Shown: positions 1 through 6,325 of the stretch, piece by piece | Layout of the letters: each line of letters starts with the position of its first letter | Position numbering within the stretch: the first letter of the stretch is position 1 | Source of the DNA: a virus | DNA length: 33,451 nucleotides | IMG/VR virus record: IMGVR_UViG_3300010373_001378 | Span: 1 to 33,451 of that record | Reading direction: 5' to 3' (one strand) | Position numbers and translations under genes: made by a program | Notes under the pieces: model-generated | Databases searched by the model: none | What the model was told of the DNA's origin: nothing | What the model saw: only the letters and a program-made list of their open reading frames with translations

Positions 1-177
1 TCATGCCGTGTAATACCCGATAAGGAAGAAGGCGCACAGCATGACCACGGCTCCTGCCATCCACAGCCACTCACGGCTACGTTTCGGAAAATAAACCTGC
101 CGACCAAATGCCTCGCGGCTCGTTCTCGGAAACCGCATCGTTAGCGGATCGTCCGGATTCCATTGTCTTAACATCAT
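1..177 (-). CDS. Small single-pass membrane protein
   Basis: A 58-residue protein starting at ATG 177, directly after the TAA stop of the upstream gene (178-180), so it is probably translationally coupled as the last visible gene of the left operon. The first 36 residues are polar and rich in Arg (MMLRQWNPDD..., RFPRTSREAF). Residues about 37-56 form one hydrophobic helix (WLWMAGAVVMLCAFFLIGYY), which suggests an inner-membrane protein with a basic cytoplasmic N terminus. I do not recognise the family. Its stop codon is the very first bases of the window, so the gene is complete, but what follows it is not visible. Confidence 0.6.
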   Translation of the reverse strand: MMLRQWNPDDPLTMRFPRTSREAFGRQVYFPKRSREWLWMAGAVVMLCAFFLIGYYTA

Positions 178-501
178 TTAATCTTCCTCTTTGTAAAATA
201 GTTGGACGACTCGGAAGGGAGCGCTCGCGCTGCGTATTTCAGTCGCCCACTGGACGAATCCTTGTGCCGCACTTTCCCTGGTGAAGAAATCGTGCGCTAG
301 CCTTGGCTCCCCATCCTTATCCACTACCCCCCAGCCGTAGGGCTTGAGATTGGGAGCATCGAGTTGTGACTTGGCCTCAGATTTTGCATAGTCGGCAAGT
401 TTGACTTGCTCTGCAATGTATTGTCGCGCCTCTTCTTGCTGCTTAGTCGTGCCACGAAGCCCCATGATTAGAGCTAGTTGATCATCTGTTGGACTGCTCA
501 T
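178..501 (-). CDS. Hypothetical early phage protein
   Basis: A 107-residue soluble, acidic protein. The ATG at 501 overlaps the stop of the upstream gene as ATGA and has an AGGGG ribosome site a few bases before it. The N-terminal part is helical and charged (residues 18-48). The C-terminal part (GWGVVDKDGEPRLAHDFFT, then a strand RVVQLFY) looks like a small alpha/beta fold. I recognise no family. Position in the accessory tail of the leftward operon suggests a non-essential early function, as for many lambdoid genes between the recombination genes and the arm end. Confidence 0.65.
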   Translation of the reverse strand: MSSPTDDQLALIMGLRGTTKQQEEARQYIAEQVKLADYAKSEAKSQLDAPNLKPYGWGVVDKDGEPRLAHDFFTRESAAQGFVQWATEIRSASAPFRVVQLFYKEED

Positions 502-1235
502 GATTTCCCCTTATCTAATGCGGCGCGGAGATTGTGCATCAACGTTATTGCGTGAATTGAGTCTCCTGGTTCCAGCCTGTCATACCACTGCACAAATTCC
601 TTCGCCGCCTTCCTCAGTTCGTCGTCTGCCGGGGGTGGAGATGCGTAGAATGGGATGGTTGCATCATCCAGTTCATCCGGCTTTGGAAACAATGCGGTCG
701 TCACAGTTTTTCCGTTTTTAAGAGCTTGGATTACATCGTCACGGATGAATCCAACCGGCTCAATCTCTGGCGGAGTAGCCTCGATGAATTCAAGCGCATT
801 TGTCCACGGGGAGTTGAGGCTGCTGTGCTCTCCAATTTCAACTCCAAACCTCTCGGCGATTGCATCAGCCAATTTATCCGCCCATTCGTGATATTGATCA
901 CGTTCATCAATAACCCTTAAGATTTCCTGCTCTGGCGGAGTAGGGGCGGCGGAGATCAGCATCCTCTCAACATCGCAAATTTCCAGCGTAACTTTTCCAG
1001 TGTGCAAACTCATTCCTTTAGGATCCTTTGCCGCGCCGAGTTCGCGTTGAACTCGTTGCCGTATAAATTCGGGTAAATCTGGATGAGTAGGGGCGGCGGA
1101 GAGTGCGGCTTCGTACATCGGTCGTAAGTGCAAGAAATTCTTGACGACCTCTTTATCACAGTTGTCGCGGTAAGCCTCTGCCATGGCCTCCGCCACCTCA
1201 TCAGTCCAATCGACAGGCATAAGCTTCCAGTTCAT
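498..1235 (-). CDS. Hypothetical phage protein (MNWKLMPV-type)
   Basis: A 245-residue protein. Three in-frame starts lie together (GTG 1241, ATG 1238, ATG 1235). I chose 1235 because AGGAG is then 7 bases upstream and because phage proteins that open with this kind of MNWKL.PV motif start there. The chain carries an early helix (DEVAEAMAEAYRDN), two similar short segments (ALSAAPTHPDLPEF near 47-60 and ISAAPTPPEQEI near 95-107) joined to helices, and a Pro-rich stretch before the C-terminal helix. Such modular, low-complexity composition is common in mosaic early phage proteins of unknown role. It overlaps the downstream gene by 4 bases. Confidence 0.65.
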   Translation of the reverse strand: MNWKLMPVDWTDEVAEAMAEAYRDNCDKEVVKNFLHLRPMYEAALSAAPTHPDLPEFIRQRVQRELGAAKDPKGMSLHTGKVTLEICDVERMLISAAPTPPEQEILRVIDERDQYHEWADKLADAIAERFGVEIGEHSSLNSPWTNALEFIEATPPEIEPVGFIRDDVIQALKNGKTVTTALFPKPDELDDATIPFYASPPPADDELRKAAKEFVQWYDRLEPGDSIHAITLMHNLRAALDKGKS

Positions 1236-1237
1236 CA

Positions 1238-1438
1238 TCACTCTCCTTTAGTGTCAGGTGCCTTATCCCGCGCAAGCTTACCTGCTGCCGCGAGAAATTC
1301 TTCAGACGAATGCGTCATCGCGCATGATCTGATAACCGATTCATCGCAGGGCCAGTGCGGGACTTGAGATAAATCATACATACCGGTTCCTAGAACATAG
1401 AAGTACCCGGATTCAAGCCTTTTCACCGTGATCTTCAC
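1238..1438 (-). CDS. Small hypothetical protein
   Basis: A 66-residue protein starting with GTG 1438, which overlaps the upstream TGA as GTGA, so translation is probably coupled. It begins with two likely strands (MKITVKRLESGYFYVLGT) followed by a short helical part (SEEFLAAAGKLARDK). I recognise no family. The tight packing with genes on both sides supports it being real. Confidence 0.55.
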   Translation of the reverse strand: MKITVKRLESGYFYVLGTGMYDLSQVPHWPCDESVIRSCAMTHSSEEFLAAAGKLARDKAPDTKGE

Positions 1439-1836
1439 GATGCGCTCTCAGTTTCAGGTGCGGTCACGGCTACCATAAGATTTTCGATTACAGTATCAAA
1501 ACACACGTCACGCCCATCAATGGCGGAGCCTATGGCAGCGATAGCTTCCGCCGCCACCTTCCGAAGCTTTTCGTTCTCGGCTTTGATAGCATCAATCTCA
1601 TTGCTCTGATCGCCGATGAGCTTCGAGTAATTCCGGTTTAAAGACTTTATGGCATCGATCTCGTTCTGCTGCTTATCCCAAATATATTCCGCTATCGCTT
1701 TTTCAATTAATGACGCTCTCGGGAAAGTATCATTCATGAACTTATTGAATTTCTCAAAGTTCTCCCGTTTTCTGGGCCGCTCACCCTCTTCTTTCCACTC
1801 AAGCGATCCCGGCGCCCTATTCTTGCATTCGTCCAT
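1435..1836 (-). CDS. Hypothetical coiled-coil protein
   Basis: A 133-residue protein. I chose ATG 1836 over longer upstream starts because it overlaps the TAA of the ASCH gene (TAATG) and has an AGGAG site 8 bases upstream, and because the longer forms would run deep into that gene. Residues 1-45 are charged. Residues 46-100 form a helix with a duplicated motif (NEIDAIKSLNRNYSKL and NEIDAIKAENEKLRKV), a likely coiled coil. The C terminus ends in a short helix and TAPETESAS. It resembles the Ea22-like accessory proteins of lambdoid left arms in layout only. I cannot assign a function. Confidence 0.6.
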   Translation of the reverse strand: MDECKNRAPGSLEWKEEGERPRKRENFEKFNKFMNDTFPRASLIEKAIAEYIWDKQQNEIDAIKSLNRNYSKLIGDQSNEIDAIKAENEKLRKVAAEAIAAIGSAIDGRDVCFDTVIENLMVAVTAPETESAS

Positions 1837-2921
1837 TATTTGATTCTCCTGAAAATTATTACCCAGCAAAACGGATTTAAATCCCATGAGCCGGGGCCGT
1901 TGATCTTTTCCCATAATTCTCGATATTGCCGAACTGCCGTACACTCACAGTCTCCAAGCGCAAAACACCCCTCGGCGATCGCATCCGCTTCGCTTATATC
2001 CTGCAAGCGCTCGACGCGAATTTCAGTAATTTCCAGATCAATACGGGATGCCCACCTGGGCATGAAGCGAGCATGTCGATAGCGGCCTACGGTCTTGTTA
2101 GCTGACCAATCTCCATCAGCTTCATAAAGGATAGTTTCTTCACCGCTCATTTCGGATGGAGAAAGATCATTGTAGTAATCAGACTCGGTACGCCATGCTT
2201 CCCTGACCCATAGCTTTGTACCTACTTCGAATTTGCTATAGCCCAGATGGATGATTGGCTCATCCCAAGGATTCTCGCCGCGTGATGTTGGCTGCAAAGC
2301 CCCACAGAAATTGCCCACTTCAGATGGGAACGTTCCTCGTCCGTCAGCTTTGCTGCATGATGCTTCTCCCCCTCTATTCCATGTCCGTGCGCCTTCCTGT
2401 CCTGCCAATTCTCGTGCTGCGTTCCCCACACAAGATTCTCCGGACGATTGTTTTGTGGATCTCCGTCCAAGTGGCGAACTTGCATAGACTCCTTTTCCGG
2501 CATTCCATGGAAAGCCATGCATATCAGCCGATGAACGTGTTTCGTCACCTTTTTGTTTTCGTGGCACAACGACACACTCAAATACCCCTTCACGTTTTTG
2601 TGACCAACTAATGAGTACCAATCCACGTAATCCTTGCGACCAAAGCCTTTGTATTTCGTCCGTGAGTACACATGCCCATCGCTTCCGGCCATGTAATCCG
2701 AATTGGGAGATACGGGAATTGGCAGTAATGCCACATTGTTCGGCAACTGAATCGAGTTCATCACAAGCCCCTTCGTTTGTATGGACAACCTGTATTATAT
2801 CATCAGTAAGACGGTATATAAGATTAGGTTGCGGCTTCACAATTCGCCGCGTATGAGTCTTGTCATCCGCCTGAATCGGTGCAATATTCATTCCGCTCAT
2901 GAGTATGCCGCGCTCTTTCAT
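1836..2921 (-). CDS. ASCH-domain protein gene, interrupted by a nested HNH gene
   Basis: The ends of this 361-codon frame match phage ASCH-domain proteins. The start (MKERGILMSG, then KTHTRRIVKPQP, residues 1-32) and the C-terminal part (LWVREAW near 239-245, RHARFMPRWASRI, then RVERLQDISEADAIAEG and NGPGSWDLNPF) are the family hallmarks. Between about residues 50 and 215 the translation has no such character and lies opposite an HNH endonuclease gene in another frame of the same strand. The frame stays open across the insert. Without it the protein would be about 190-195 residues, normal for the family. ASCH domains are PUA-like and are thought to bind RNA. The product may be an inflated fusion, non-functional, or made in two pieces. 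Start ATG 2921 has a GAGAGG site. Confidence 0.7.
   Translation of the reverse strand: MKERGILMSGMNIAPIQADDKTHTRRIVKPQPNLIYRLTDDIIQVVHTNEGACDELDSVAEQCGITANSRISQFGLHGRKRWACVLTDEIQRLWSQGLRGLVLISWSQKREGVFECVVVPRKQKGDETRSSADMHGFPWNAGKGVYASSPLGRRSTKQSSGESCVGNAARELAGQEGARTWNRGGEASCSKADGRGTFPSEVGNFCGALQPTSRGENPWDEPIIHLGYSKFEVGTKLWVREAWRTESDYYNDLSPSEMSGEETILYEADGDWSANKTVGRYRHARFMPRWASRIDLEITEIRVERLQDISEADAIAEGCFALGDCECTAVRQYRELWEKINGPGSWDLNPFCWVIIFRRIK
2222..2761 (-). CDS. HNH homing endonuclease (free-standing, nested)
   Basis: A 179-residue endonuclease. An N-terminal NUMOD4-like part (VALLPIPVSPNSDYMAGSDG, residues 10-29) is followed by an HNH_3 core with HVHRLICMAFHG (75-86), VRHLDGDPQNNRPENLVWG (95-113) and ENWQDR (117-122). 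Key residues are H97, D99, N105, N109 and N118. The C-terminal part (LTDEERSHLKWAI...CSQHHAARILGMSQSSIWAI) is a helix-turn-helix of the kind that gives such enzymes DNA specificity. ATG 2761 follows a GAAGGGG site; a TTG at 2788 is a less likely start. The gene fills almost the entire insert in the ASCH gene, leaving no room for a group I intron core. It presumably cuts an uninterrupted ASCH allele of a co-infecting phage and spreads by repair. Confidence 0.88.
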   Translation of the reverse strand: MNSIQLPNNVALLPIPVSPNSDYMAGSDGHVYSRTKYKGFGRKDYVDWYSLVGHKNVKGYLSVSLCHENKKVTKHVHRLICMAFHGMPEKESMQVRHLDGDPQNNRPENLVWGTQHENWQDRKAHGHGIEGEKHHAAKLTDEERSHLKWAISVGLCSQHHAARILGMSQSSIWAIANSK

Positions 2922-3012
2922 GGTGCCATCCCTCTCAAAAAGACCGGCATAACTGACTTGCCGGCCTGTTATTCACTTGGTTTTATGTTTACAATACTTC
3001 TAGGGGTAGTCC

Positions 3013-3453
3013 CTAGAACGGAATATCGTCAGAATCAAACACCTTCGCCGCACCTTCGCGCACTTGCTTTGCAGACACTTCCGGGCGGGGCTGCGATACT
3101 TGGCGCGTCGGAGCATTCTTCGACAACCCAAGCATCTTCATATCGCTGGCGATTATCTGCGTGGTGTATCGGTCCTTGCCTTCCTTGTCCGTCCATTTTT
3201 CAGTTTCGATACGGCCTTCGATATAGACTTGGCCGCCTTTCTTCAGATATTCCCCGGCGACCTCAGCGAGTTTCCCGAACATTTTTACGTTGTGCCATTC
3301 GGTTTTTTCTTGCTTGTTACCCTCCTTGTCTTTCCATGTTTCCGTGGTTGCCACTGAAAAACTGGTTACTGCATTGCCATTTGGCAGATACCGCATTTCC
3401 GGGTCTTTGCCCAGATTGCCGATGATCTGCACTTTATTTAGTGATGAAGACAT
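3013..3453 (-). CDS. ssb: Single-stranded DNA-binding protein
   Basis: A 146-residue SSB. Residues 1-105 are the OB fold: [21 protein letters not shown] at the start, then [20 protein letters not shown] and [18 protein letters not shown] short linker leads to the acidic tip DSDDIPF, which in this family recruits partner proteins. It coats single strands during replication and annealing-type recombination, in keeping with the RecT-like and exonuclease genes just upstream. ATG 3453 has an AGGAG site. A stem-loop ending in six T residues lies immediately before that site, so SSB may be made at a different level from the recombinase. Confidence 0.95.
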   Translation of the reverse strand: MSSSLNKVQIIGNLGKDPEMRYLPNGNAVTSFSVATTETWKDKEGNKQEKTEWHNVKMFGKLAEVAGEYLKKGGQVYIEGRIETEKWTDKEGKDRYTTQIIASDMKMLGLSKNAPTRQVSQPRPEVSAKQVREGAAKVFDSDDIPF

Positions 3454-3471
3454 TGTTTTCTCCTGTTGGTT

Positions 3472-3533
3472 AAAAAACCCCTGCCCTCAACCGGGACTTG
3501 ACCAGTTCGGTAAATTCTTATCTCGGGCAGGGG
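3472..3533 (-). terminator. Stem-loop with T-tract between recT-like gene and ssb
   Basis: On the minus strand GGGCAGGGG (3486-3478) pairs exactly with CCCCTGCCC (3533-3525), and a run of six T residues follows at 3477-3472. The loop is about 38 bases and can form an inner ACCG/CGGT hairpin. It has the form of an intrinsic terminator or attenuator in the 182-base gap after the annealase gene. It sits directly upstream of the ssb ribosome site, so partial read-through would set the SSB level. Confidence 0.55.
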
Positions 3534-3635
3534 GTGAAACTCTGTGCCGCTCTCGCTCACCCTATTTTCCGACGCACCACGGTCATGGTGTTTTTCGGGG
3601 AAGTCAAATCTTGCGAGAACGGCTTGCTGCTCTTT

Positions 3636-4589
3636 TTACCCGGCTTTGGCCTCCGCCATTTCCCGCTCTTTGATTTTCTTTTCTTCTTCGGGTGTTGGCG
3701 TCCACAGATCGCCGCCTTCGATAATCTCTCCGGTTGATTCGTCTACCTGCGCTACGTCCTTTTTACGCAGACTCTCGGCAGTGACTTGATATGCGCCATC
3801 TTCCGATTTTTCGGCATCAAACACATCGCGCACTTCCTCGACGGATTGCAACCCCATCAGCAATTCAGGCGCGTACAGCTTCCCGAAGAAACTAGCGGTA
3901 CGGTAGCGCAGCATGACTTCTGGCATTGTCTGCCACTTACTACCAGACTTTCCGTACCACCCTTCCTTAACCGCCATTTCTATCGATACTGTAGGCGACT
4001 CGACAATCGGGACACCGTATGCCTTGCAGCAACCATATACGCCGCCGTTCTTCTTCAAATCGTCGAGACTGAATTGAGGAATGGAAACTCCGCTTTCTAC
4101 TGTCCAGGCCACGCATTCACGGTTTTGTATAACCGCCCTGTGCTTGGTCGTCGTCTTTTCACGATTAACCCATTTCGTTACCTCGTATTCCACTTCCTTT
4201 TCGCCCAAGTCCCGCAACTGAAAGCGGAGCGGAGAGAACCTTCCACATCCATTAATAGCCGCGATAATCCATTGCGACGACCAAGACGGGCGGCCCTCAA
4301 CAATGTACAAATTCTGCATAACCATCAGCGTGTCTGCACCCATGCGCTGAGACATATTCAAAGCAACCACGCAATTAGCCAGCGCGTTAGGGTTTTCACC
4401 CTTTTTTTCATCAAAGGCGCGATATGCTGTCGGAACGAGAGTAGATGTCATAAGCAACTTCGCGCAGCGTTGCATCAATTCAAAAGACTGAAGGCTTCCG
4501 AAACCCATAGTTATTTCAGGGAGGTTTGTTTCACGCGGGCGCTGAACTTGCGTGCGCATTTCATTAAGATTTGTGGTTACGGTGTTCAT
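3636..4589 (-). CDS. RecT/Bet-like single-strand annealing recombinase
   Basis: A 317-residue protein resembling the RecT-type annealases of betaproteobacterial phages. The core has FGSLQSFELMQRCAKLL (31-47), NCVVALNMSQRMGADTLMVMQNLYIVEGRPSW (72-103) and the conserved end AVKEGWYGKSGSKWQTMPEVMLRYRTASFF. The last 60 residues are charged and probably disordered. It would coat and anneal 3' single strands made by the neighbouring exonuclease, promoting circularisation, repair and exchange with other phages. ATG 4589 has an AAGGAA site and lies 12 bases after the exonuclease stop. The family call rests on motif recall and on the exo-annealase-SSB gene order. Confidence 0.75.
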   Translation of the reverse strand: MNTVTTNLNEMRTQVQRPRETNLPEITMGFGSLQSFELMQRCAKLLMTSTLVPTAYRAFDEKKGENPNALANCVVALNMSQRMGADTLMVMQNLYIVEGRPSWSSQWIIAAINGCGRFSPLRFQLRDLGEKEVEYEVTKWVNREKTTTKHRAVIQNRECVAWTVESGVSIPQFSLDDLKKNGGVYGCCKAYGVPIVESPTVSIEMAVKEGWYGKSGSKWQTMPEVMLRYRTASFFGKLYAPELLMGLQSVEEVRDVFDAEKSEDGAYQVTAESLRKKDVAQVDESTGEIIEGGDLWTPTPEEEKKIKEREMAEAKAG

Positions 4590-4600
4590 AGTTATTTTCC

Positions 4601-5404
4601 TTATTTTCTAAACTTGCATGTTGAGTGAATCGGACAGTACCGCGGATGACACATCATTGATTTTGGGTTGCCGTAGAACGCGCCGGAATGAATTAGGCGA
4701 GACGCCATTTCGAGGATGCCTGGAACGTCGCCGTCACCTAAAAGGACTTCCCTTGCACCCGATACCTCGCCAGAACCTATGCGTTGCGCTACGGAGGTCT
4801 TGGCCGTATTCATGCCGATAATTTGAGCCGGGCCGGTAATTGGAATTCCACTTGCCTGTTCTGCCAAGAGTTCATACACGCCCAACTGGTAGGAATGCCC
4901 TGAAGTCTTAACAATCCCATCCGAATCAACCGCAGCTTTCCCCGTTTTAAGATCACTGATACCAAAACCGGATTCTGTTTCGCGGATTCGATCTGTCGTA
5001 CCAGTTAAAGCAAGTCCAAGATCAGTTATTTCCAGCCGGTCACATTCAATTTCCACCGCCTTGTAATGCTGCTTGGGTGCTATCTCGTTGCAGTATTTCC
5101 CATGTAGGGAGAGCGCCACTTTCTCGGCATCCGCCGCATTGTCTTCGTCCCACGAAACATCCTCATTCGGACGGCGCAGAGCGTCTACGGCGGCTCCTGC
5201 TGACTCGTCTATGGTTATGCCTGTGCCATCTATAGTTGATTGGTCAAAAACCGCTGTGCTGGCATGCACAGCTTTACCAAGCATGGCTTTTCCATTCGAA
5301 GGCACACGCTTTCCATGAATCTGGGTTGCCTCAAACCTTGCCGGGCAATCAAACAAAGTCCCAAGACTTGATGCCCGGATAGTGACAATGGGGCTCTCAG
5401 ACAT
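4601..5404 (-). CDS. Cas4/RecB-like exonuclease with probable Fe-S cluster
   Basis: A 267-residue PD-(D/E)XK nuclease. H47 (GKAVHAS), D138 (TGTTDRI) and D151-x-K153 (SDLKTGK) match the metal-binding core, and Q173-x3-Y177 (YQLGVYELL) matches the RecB QxxxY motif. Four cysteines, C20 (FDCPARFE), C252, C257 and C263 (CHPRYCPIHSTC), are placed like the 4Fe-4S staple of Cas4 and AddB. It probably resects double-strand ends to give the single strands used by the annealase encoded next. ATG 5404 has an AAGGAAG site 6 bases away; the frame extends to 5494, but that part overlaps the upstream gene. It overlaps that gene by 8 bases. Confidence 0.8.
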   Translation of the reverse strand: MSESPIVTIRASSLGTLFDCPARFEATQIHGKRVPSNGKAMLGKAVHASTAVFDQSTIDGTGITIDESAGAAVDALRRPNEDVSWDEDNAADAEKVALSLHGKYCNEIAPKQHYKAVEIECDRLEITDLGLALTGTTDRIRETESGFGISDLKTGKAAVDSDGIVKTSGHSYQLGVYELLAEQASGIPITGPAQIIGMNTAKTSVAQRIGSGEVSGAREVLLGDGDVPGILEMASRLIHSGAFYGNPKSMMCHPRYCPIHSTCKFRK

Positions 5405-5591
5405 GGCTTCTTCCTTCAGAATAAATCCTTGAATTATTCGTCGAAAACGAAACGTACAATTCATGAGCGCTTTTCCGTAGCTTCTCCAAGGCATCCAACT
5501 TGCCCGGAGTGCCCGGAGGAACGCTTACCAGAATGTCCAGGTACGCCGTTTCCATTAAGTTGATTCTGCGTGTCACGCTGGCCCGGTTCAT
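5397..5591 (-). CDS. Small hypothetical protein, coupled to the exonuclease
   Basis: A 64-residue protein. I chose ATG 5591 because it overlaps the stop of the 32-residue membrane peptide gene as ATGA; the longer open frame upstream would overlap two other small genes. Residues 1-15 are basic (NRASVTRRIN), then a helix (METAYLDILVSV), a PPGTPGKLDALEKL turn-helix and a polar tail. No family recognised. It overlaps the start of the exonuclease gene by 8 bases, so it is part of the recombination operon and may be an accessory factor. Confidence 0.5.
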   Translation of the reverse strand: MNRASVTRRINLMETAYLDILVSVPPGTPGKLDALEKLRKSAHELYVSFSTNNSRIYSEGRSHV

Positions 5592-5686
5592 GGCAGCAAC
5601 CTGACCAGGAACGGGAAGACAGCGATGAACCAGAGTAGGGCGGCTAACAGCCATGTAAAGGCAGATATCAGAAGTAGCGGATTCAT
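5588..5686 (-). CDS. 32-residue membrane peptide
   Basis: A very short gene: ATG 5686 to TGA 5590-5588. The product, MNPLLLISAFTWLLAALLWF followed by IAVFPFLVRLLP, is hydrophobic over nearly its whole length and must span the membrane. It has the strongest ribosome site around (AAGGAG, 6 bases before the ATG). Its start overlaps the upstream stop, and its stop overlaps the downstream start, both as ATGA. That arrangement makes chance unlikely. The function is unknown. A membrane-depolarising, exclusion or envelope-modulating peptide are possible. Confidence 0.6.
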   Translation of the reverse strand: MNPLLLISAFTWLLAALLWFIAVFPFLVRLLP

Positions 5687-5868
5687 GCTGTTCTCCTTGC
5701 CAGTTGGGTTTCGTTGTAACGGATCTTTTCCTCATGTTCTTCAAGGGCCAAAATCGCATCACAACCTTGTTTAATCACTCTGCGAAGACGGTCTGCGGCA
5801 ACCATGTCATCTACGACGATATTCAATAGCCCGTGGCCATCGTAAATATTCAGCGTTATGAGATTCAT
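5683..5868 (-). CDS. Small hypothetical protein
   Basis: A 61-residue protein. ATG 5868 is preferred to ATG 5886 because a GGAAGGAGG site lies 7 bases before it and it overlaps the upstream stop as ATGA. Two strands (NLITLNIYDGHGLLNIVVDD) are followed by a helix (MVAADRLRRVIKQGCDAILALEEHEEKIRYNE), so a compact beta-beta-alpha fold is likely. No family recognised. Second gene of the leftward early operon. Confidence 0.6.
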   Translation of the reverse strand: MNLITLNIYDGHGLLNIVVDDMVAADRLRRVIKQGCDAILALEEHEEKIRYNETQLARRTA

Positions 5869-6107
5869 CGGTTTTCCTCCTTCCATTTCGCAGCTGCCAA
5901 GCAGATCGCACCACGCAGCGATGCGTCAAAAGTTTTGACACCAAAGCACTTCAGCGTAAACCCGCCGGGATAATTCGGGGTTGGCAACCTGTAACTCATC
6001 TCGTCACAGTATTCACTCATCCAATCCAGTATTTCCGAATCGGTGAGGTTGAGCGGTACCGGTCGATGCTCGGTCCAGAGTTCTTTCCATCTTGCCGCGT
6101 GTCCCAT
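5865..6107 (-). CDS. Hypothetical protein, first gene of the left operon
   Basis: An 80-residue protein. ATG 6107 is chosen over TTG 6113 because GGAGG is 9 bases upstream of the ATG and too close to the TTG. It contains an ILDWMSEYCDEMSYRLPTPNYPGGF segment and a C-terminal helix (SLRGAICLAAAKWKEENR). This layout resembles small phage proteins of unknown function encoded beside recombination genes. About 110 bases of leader separate it from the predicted pL start. The leader holds a perfect 12-base palindrome (AATAACGTTATT, 6125-6136). Confidence 0.6.
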   Translation of the reverse strand: MGHAARWKELWTEHRPVPLNLTDSEILDWMSEYCDEMSYRLPTPNYPGGFTLKCFGVKTFDASLRGAICLAAAKWKEENR

Positions 6108-6197
6108 TTTCAAATCCCTCCTGAAATAACGTTATTCGGTTCCGCCTCACCTGCGGCTAACGTCTTATGGTGGCTGGCTCCTGATTTGTTCGGTGAA

Positions 6198-6211
6198 ACA
6201 CATTAATGTGT
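6198..6211. promoter_or_regulatory. 14-base perfect palindrome near pL start
   Basis: ACACATTAATGTGT is a perfect inverted repeat just downstream of the predicted transcription start of pL. An ACAC...GTGT element of similar composition lies in the promoter at 13905-13932. It could be a repressor site, but nothing in the sequence names its protein. Confidence 0.35.
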
Positions 6212-6222
6212 CTACGGCATTA

Positions 6223-6251
6223 AGTGTGCGTGAACGCAACAAATAAGTCAA
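6223..6251 (-). promoter_or_regulatory. Candidate pL promoter of the left operon
   Basis: On the minus strand TTGACT (6251-6246) is followed after 17 bases by CACACT (6228-6223). The -35 is good and the -10 is weak, as expected for a controlled early promoter. Its position before the first leftward gene, and operator-like motifs shared with the pR region that overlap both boxes, support the call. Confidence 0.6.
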
Positions 6252-6298
6252 CCCATTTTTGGGTTATTTTTTGCGAAACATTAACCCGTTCATGGGTC
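6226..6298. promoter_or_regulatory. Operator-like sites at pL
   Basis: Two motif classes occur here and again at 7952-8036. Class 1 reads GTTGCGTTCACGCAC on the minus strand (6240-6226) and overlaps the -10 region. Class 2 is the palindrome AACCCATTTTTGGGTT (6250-6265) over the -35, with a weaker copy AACCCGTTCATGGGTC (6283-6298). At pR the counterparts are GTTGCGCGTTCGCAC (8022-8036) and GACCCATTTTTGGGTT (7998-8013). Shared motifs at both early promoters are what a lambda-type repressor would need. Confidence 0.6.
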
Positions 6299-6325
6299 GT
6301 ATCTTTTTAAGGGAAGGTTTGGAGC

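Noticed and set aside
1837-1944. Longer start for the coiled-coil protein gene
   Set aside because: It lies wholly within the conserved C-terminal ASCH coding region, while ATG 1836 has a good ribosome site and a TAATG overlap.
2222-2921. Group I intron carrying the HNH gene
   Set aside because: The endonuclease frame occupies almost all of the inserted length, leaving no space for the roughly 200-base catalytic core; no such core elements were seen.
3454-3635. Possible small gene between the annealase and ssb
   Set aside because: Reading both strands gave only very short frames without ribosome sites; the terminator-like hairpin explains part of the gap.
5592-5762. Upstream extension of the frame that ends at 5397 (to 121 codons)
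   Set aside because: The extension overlaps two better supported small genes, lacks a ribosome site, and the internal ATG at 5591 has an ATGA overlap with the membrane peptide gene.
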